Below, piece after piece: positions 59,501 through 64,000 of a stretch of 64,000 nt of DNA. The notes beneath the pieces were generated by a model. The model was not told the DNA's origin and searched no databases. It saw nothing but the letters and a program-made list of their open reading frames with translations. This stretch comes from Pohlia nutans. Lineage: Eukaryota > Streptophyta > Bryopsida > Bryales > Mniaceae. The stretch lies in NCBI GenBank assembly GCA_022496805.1, contig CM040087.1, positions 16,761,501 to 16,825,500 of the forward strand. The letters are read 5' to 3'. Position 1 is the first letter of the stretch; each line of letters starts with the position of its first letter. The translations under genes and the position numbers were made by a program.

Positions 59501-61737
59501 AGGATGTTGACTGAGTGTTCTATATTTTCTGAGTGTTCTATGTTTTCTGAATGGTTCACACTTCTCTTCTTCAGACGATGATACAACAAAATCAACAGCA
59601 AGCTCGCCAAGTACTCATGGCTCATCCGCAACTAACGAAGGCCCTCTTTCAGGTCAGATTTAGCATGTTTTTGACTCCTGTAATTCGAGCTGCTTGATAT
59701 GGTATTGCTGTTAACCAAGCAAATATAAAGATGGTACTGGATTATTTATGGTGTTTGTCACTAAGTCACGTGCATAGCACATCAGAATCATAAAGCTTTG
59801 GCGTATATGTGTGGGAGCAGATCAAGTATGGAGCAACATTTATTCAGACATGGTTTCTGTTGAGTGTGGCACTTGATCGGTTTCTGACTTTCTGGATTTA
59901 GCTGGTAAAGAAGCTTGACAATGCAACTCAATTGTTCTAGTTGGACTGATTTTCTGTTGTATTTCTCGAGACATTGACAGTCTTTTACAAATTGTTGTGG
60001 GTGCAGGCGCAGATAATGTTAGGAATGGTGCGCGCTCCACCAATGGTAATTCTAGCTCAGCCTTGATTGTTGAATGGAAAGTACCTGTAGCTCAGCCTTG
60101 GATAAATTGACATTTGTGTCGTTTACCTTTTTAATTCTTCTTTAGTACACACCACTAAGTTCTTATTACATATCAGAATCAGGCCATGCTACCCACTCAG
60201 CAGCAGCAGCAACAGCAACAGCAGCAGCAAAGAGCTGCAGTCCCTTCTGCGCCGATCAACATGATGCAGCAACCCCCCCTGCCACCGCAGCCTAGACCTC
60301 TTCAACCTTTAGGAATTCCTGGCCAAGTTCAACAACCAATGAATTATCAGGGACAGCAAATTCAGCAGCCACTCCCCCAAGTACCCTTTCAGGTTGGAAC
60401 ACTTTGATAGGATTCCTGTGTTTTTAAATGATCATGTCTACTCGGTCGCTGAGCACATCATTTACCTCTTAGCCTGAGACGCTTACTGAAGCAGTTTGAT
60501 TCGCAGTCTTATTCACAGGATCGCATTGTGTTTACGTTCTCTAAAATCCAATTCCATGGCATGTTTGCAGCATCAGGGAGGCATGTTACAGCAAAGTAGT
60601 GGGTTGCCTATGTCTTATAATCAACAAGGCATTCCACCTCCACCAAGTCAGCCTCCTCCTCAAACGCAATATCAGGTATAGTTTCTTTTTACTAATGATA
60701 TGCTTAGTTTTTAATGATATGTATTTGTATCTTGAAAATCATCAGGGCAATTTTTATTTCATTTTTTTTTTGGTTAGCTGTTATCAGTAATTCTCTGACT
60801 GTTACCACATCTCTGTGATTCAGATGCTGCCGCAGAATTCTCGTATGGATGGAAGCTCTGGTCCTCCTTCAATTGGACAGTCTGGCATGGTCTCTGGATC
60901 CGAGACAATGTTGCCAACAGGTCCAGTGATGGGACCTGGTGGCATACCCCAGATGGGGCGGAATATGAACATGCCTCAGGTACCTGGAGCCCCCATTAAC
61001 CAGCCATCTCCGCCTCCAAGCGGACCTCCTGGTCAAGTGATGCACGGACTTGTGATGGGTGCGGGCCAACCCATTGGCAGTGGAAACAATCAGCCTCCTC
61101 TAAATACTGCAGTACCGGTGTCGAGTGGTCCTCCCTTAGGACCTGACAGTCAGCCCTGGGCAAATTACGGGAACCAGGACGGTAGTGTACCTTCCGCTCC
61201 TGCCATGCAACCTCACACATATGGGCAGATGCCAATTCAAGGACAAGTGCCCCAACAGCAACCTCCAGTAAGCGTTTCGAAACCATTGCCTTAGTTTCTT
61301 AATCTAGGGTTCTGTATATTGCACCTTTCATTTTAGACCTCTGCCAAGCTCTTTAGGTTTGGAGGATCAAGGGACATTGTTTGAACTTTTTCCTGGGGAT
61401 ATAAATACTTGAAGCCCAATACTCTTATCTTAGGTTTTGGGCTGCAAACCTTACCAAGTTGTCGTGTTATGACAACTTGTTGATTCCACTACCCTAATAT
61501 AGTTTATGTAGAGCTGATGTCCTTGAATTGTGAGTAGGTGTGTATATTCTATCCATGTCACAGTAATTCTTTCACTTATGGACTGGGTTTGGGTTTATGC
61601 AGCAGATGGCTGGTGAATTAGAGAAGCAGAAGGAGTTACTCCAACAAGTTTTAAGCCTCACTCCTGAACAGATTAACTCACTACCTCCTGACCAACGGCA
61701 GCAAGTTTTGCAGTTGCAGCAAGCGTTAAGGACATAG
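56503..61737 (+). CDS. CSTF64: Cleavage stimulation factor 64-kDa subunit (CstF2/CSTF64)
   Basis: Twelve exons: 56503-56542, 57489-57567, 58166-58346, 58766-58811, 59003-59151, 59311-59445, 59575-59652, 60007-60045, 60177-60392, 60571-60675, 60824-61267, 61603-61737; 548 aa, all phases agree. The N-terminal RRM has RNP2 CVFVGNIP (11-18) and RNP1 KGYGFCEF (51-58). A hinge segment ([12 protein letters not shown] through [14 protein letters not shown]) is the CSTF77/symplekin-binding region of the family. Then come a Gln-rich run in exon 9, a long Pro/Gly/Met/Gln-rich linker and the C-terminal three-helix domain ([22 protein letters not shown] split across a typical motif). The family binds GU-rich elements downstream of poly(A) sites. 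Intron 2 carries a Stowaway-type MITE. Confidence 0.95.
57730..57983. mobile_element. Stowaway-type (Tc1/mariner) MITE in CSTF64 intron 2
   Basis: CTCCCTCTGTCCGGAAA at 57732 and its inverted match TTTCCGGACAGAGGGAG ending at 57981, flanked by TA on both sides. This is the classic Stowaway end of plant genomes. About 250 bp, no coding capacity. Confidence 0.9.
60196..60230 (+). repeat. CAG/CAA run encoding polyglutamine in CSTF64
   Basis: Mixed CAG/CAA codons in exon 9 give about twelve consecutive Gln. Confidence 0.9.
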
Positions 61738-63450
61738 AGGTTTTCATGCAACTTAGTTAGGGCAGGGCATTTGCACTTGTGATGTTTGGGCGAAAGGCTT
61801 CCTGTACATGTAGAGTTATAGCAAACTCCCAAAGCTGTGTGCTAGAGGGGTGTAATTTACAAACCGCCTTGTACTGAACGGTGAAGGAAAATGTTTGTAC
61901 GAACTGGTCATTGATCTCCCATTCGAGAATTTATTTGCTTGAAGGCCCAGCCACACAGGGCAGGAAACTAACTACAGTCCAGTTGTAAGAATGGGGAAAT
62001 GGAGTTCATATTCTTGTGTCAGAGTGAGCTTGTGAACTTTGGATACGGTGACATTAAGGATGGCTGCAACGTGATTCCCTATGTGTAGGGATCTTGGAAT
62101 CCACGCTCACAAAATGTTCCCGATGTTCAAAATAAAATGCCCATGGGAACACTGCTTCCTGTTCTCAAAGATGTTTTTTATCACGGAGGAAAGGGAGTTG
62201 TTGTCTTTTACACTCACATTGAAAACAATTGTCTGAGGTACTTGAATTGAAATTGCGGGGTTTTGTGATTGATCTATAAAGAGACATGGGTCAAGTCTAT
62301 TCACCAGAATTTGTTGCAGAAGCCCACCCTAAAAGTGTAGCAATAGGTGTGCCTTTTGATCTCAAAAATAAAATTTACCTTGAGACTCAAGATTCTATGT
62401 GGTTTTTAAGAGATTAGTGGTGTTCAAATATAAGGTCGAGACACCTAAAACCGACCAAATAAGACATGTACTATACTTGGGATAGATGAATCGATATTTT
62501 GATTATTTTCTTCTTTTAGCACTACAAAAATTAAGAAGTTTTTTTTTGATAACTATTTGAATAAGTACAAATTTTTAAAGTGGAAAGTTGTAGGGGTACC
62601 AAAAATGGATCATATGCTCTAATGTAAAAATGAGGTACATCTTCCCTTTCAAAATCTTATTATTAGGCCTGATTGGTTTTGTGTGCCTGGTCGGGAATGG
62701 GTGTCTCAACCTTAATGTAGATTGAAATGTGTTTTAACTATGAAGATTCTATAATACACAAAAATATGGGCTGCAGACATGATAATTGCAATAAAAGGTG
62801 CATATTCAATAAAAGGGAGAACTTTCATGCCCATTGTGAATCAAGTGTTTGTTCTTATAATTCATATAAAAATAATAATCATAGATTTACTAAGGGTAAT
62901 TGCAAAATCAACATTAGAATTATAAAATTTTCTTGTGATCTAATTTTATTATAATCTATGCAACAAATTAAATCTTATCCAATATGTTGAAAAACTTTTC
63001 TATTTTTTTGTAATGAGTTTGAGGAGAATGTTGGATTGTTGGTTATACTATTCTATATGATTGTTGGTTATACTATTCTAAACTTTTAATCATAAACTTG
63101 GTGCAATGTAGGCTTTTCAATTAATCATGACATAATTCTTATTCCACTCTTGATAAGAGGATTGAATCTTTAAAGTAAGAAAATTCCATGAGTCGATATA
63201 TTTTGAAAAGATATAGCAATTTAGATTGGAAAGGTTTTAAGAGTTGTAAATTTTTTTACTAGTTAAAAGATAATCTCAATAGAAGTTACTTTTGATAAGT
63301 TTGAAAAGACAATCACCTTTAAGAAGCATATCATTTATCCGTTGAGCGTTACACTCTAGTTACCTTGTCAAACCTCATCAATTTCTCACATTTTATGTTT
63401 TCTTGTTAATTCTCCTATGTGATTTATTATTAAACCAATTTACCTTGATT
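61738..63450. other. CSTF64 3' flank, then AT-rich sequence without genes
   Basis: A possible poly(A) signal AATAAA is at 62131-62136. The rest is AT-rich with no supported frame. Confidence 0.5.
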
Positions 63451-63866
63451 TTTCATAATTATGTAAATAATAATGAATTTCATAATATTTTCAAAACTTT
63501 TTTCTTGTAAAATCATATGAATTACAAAAATGCTTAAAATAGTATGAATTTTTAAAGGGAAAATGTAAATAATAGTAATGAACATCAAGGTGTATGTGGC
63601 ATGCTTCTTGACCTTGCACAAAAAGAAATTTGATAGAAATACTTTATTTGTAGTGTTTATTGGAATTCTAGGGTTTTAAACTTTAAAGCGTAGTAAAATA
63701 CACAATTTTAGCAATTTCGAAAAATGTTAAACTGAATTAAAAAGTAAAACACAGCTCCCACGCTTTTTTAGTTGGAACTATTCTCATTTGAAGTTAGGAA
63801 TTGAATAAAAATCAACCTTTGACTGAAATCGATCAAGTAAAGCTCCACAGTGCTCCTTGGACGTTT
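63451..63866 (+). repeat. Dispersed repeat, uninterrupted copy (empty MITE site)
   Basis: Homologue of 47113-48085 without the MITE. The empty target is the single TTAA at 63683-63686. Confidence 0.75.
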
Positions 63867-64000
63867 AAGAGTTCAGAGGTTGTGTAAACTTGTTTGTTGA
63901 CATTCATAACTTACTAAAATCAACATTTTTTACCATTAAGTCAAGAAAACTATAATTAAATCATATAAATCATAATTTTGATTATTATTGAAAGAATAAA

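Overview
The window comes from a nuclear plant-type genome. Three conserved housekeeping genes have many GT-AG introns, telo-box motifs (AAACCCTA) lie in their 5' regions, a Stowaway-type MITE sits in an intron, and the Ty1/copia primer site matches plant initiator tRNA-Met (tRNA sequence recalled, not searched). I cannot name the species. A non-seed plant or streptophyte alga seems most likely, because a ParB plus amino-methyltransferase gene and TTAA-flanked piggyBac-like elements would be unusual in a flowering plant; that is inference.

Layout. 1.1-12.0 kb: two nested, very young Ty1/copia elements. Each LTR pair is identical and each insertion has its own 5-bp target duplication; the inner element has one intact 1,381-codon polyprotein. 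14.64-18.94 kb: a decayed, CCGG-rich element with a minus-strand gag-like or unknown reading frame broken by one frameshift and TAG stops. 21.12-35.92 kb: a candidate large DNA element of 14.8 kb with inverted heptamer-repeat termini. It carries two divergent multi-exon genes: a DDE/SWIM-type transposase-like gene on the minus strand (one in-frame TAG) and, on the plus strand, an intact 7-exon gene of 1,189 codons fusing a ParB-like domain to a beta-class amino-methyltransferase-like domain. Its non-coding parts carry degenerate tandem repeats and about 20 copies of the near-palindrome GTCGGRTCCGAC. This is the most unusual locus here.

36-41 kb: gene-poor sequence with MITE-like repeats. 41.40-46.61 kb (minus): SPB1/FtsJ-type pre-rRNA methyltransferase, 11 exons, 834 aa. 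48.59-51.59 kb (plus): USP22/Ubp8-type H2B deubiquitinase of the SAGA module, 3 exons, 564 aa. 56.50-61.74 kb (plus): CSTF64/CstF2 polyadenylation factor, 12 exons, 548 aa. 61.7-64 kb: AT-rich, no gene seen.

Scattered through 12.6-54.2 kb is a family of TTAA-flanked elements with TIRs starting CCCCTAAA or CCCTTAAA. Two of them can be compared with an empty site inside this same window, and both comparisons show duplication of TTAA, the piggyBac signature. The three conserved genes are unrelated in function (ribosome biogenesis, chromatin, mRNA 3' ends) and look like ordinary neighbours rather than a cluster.
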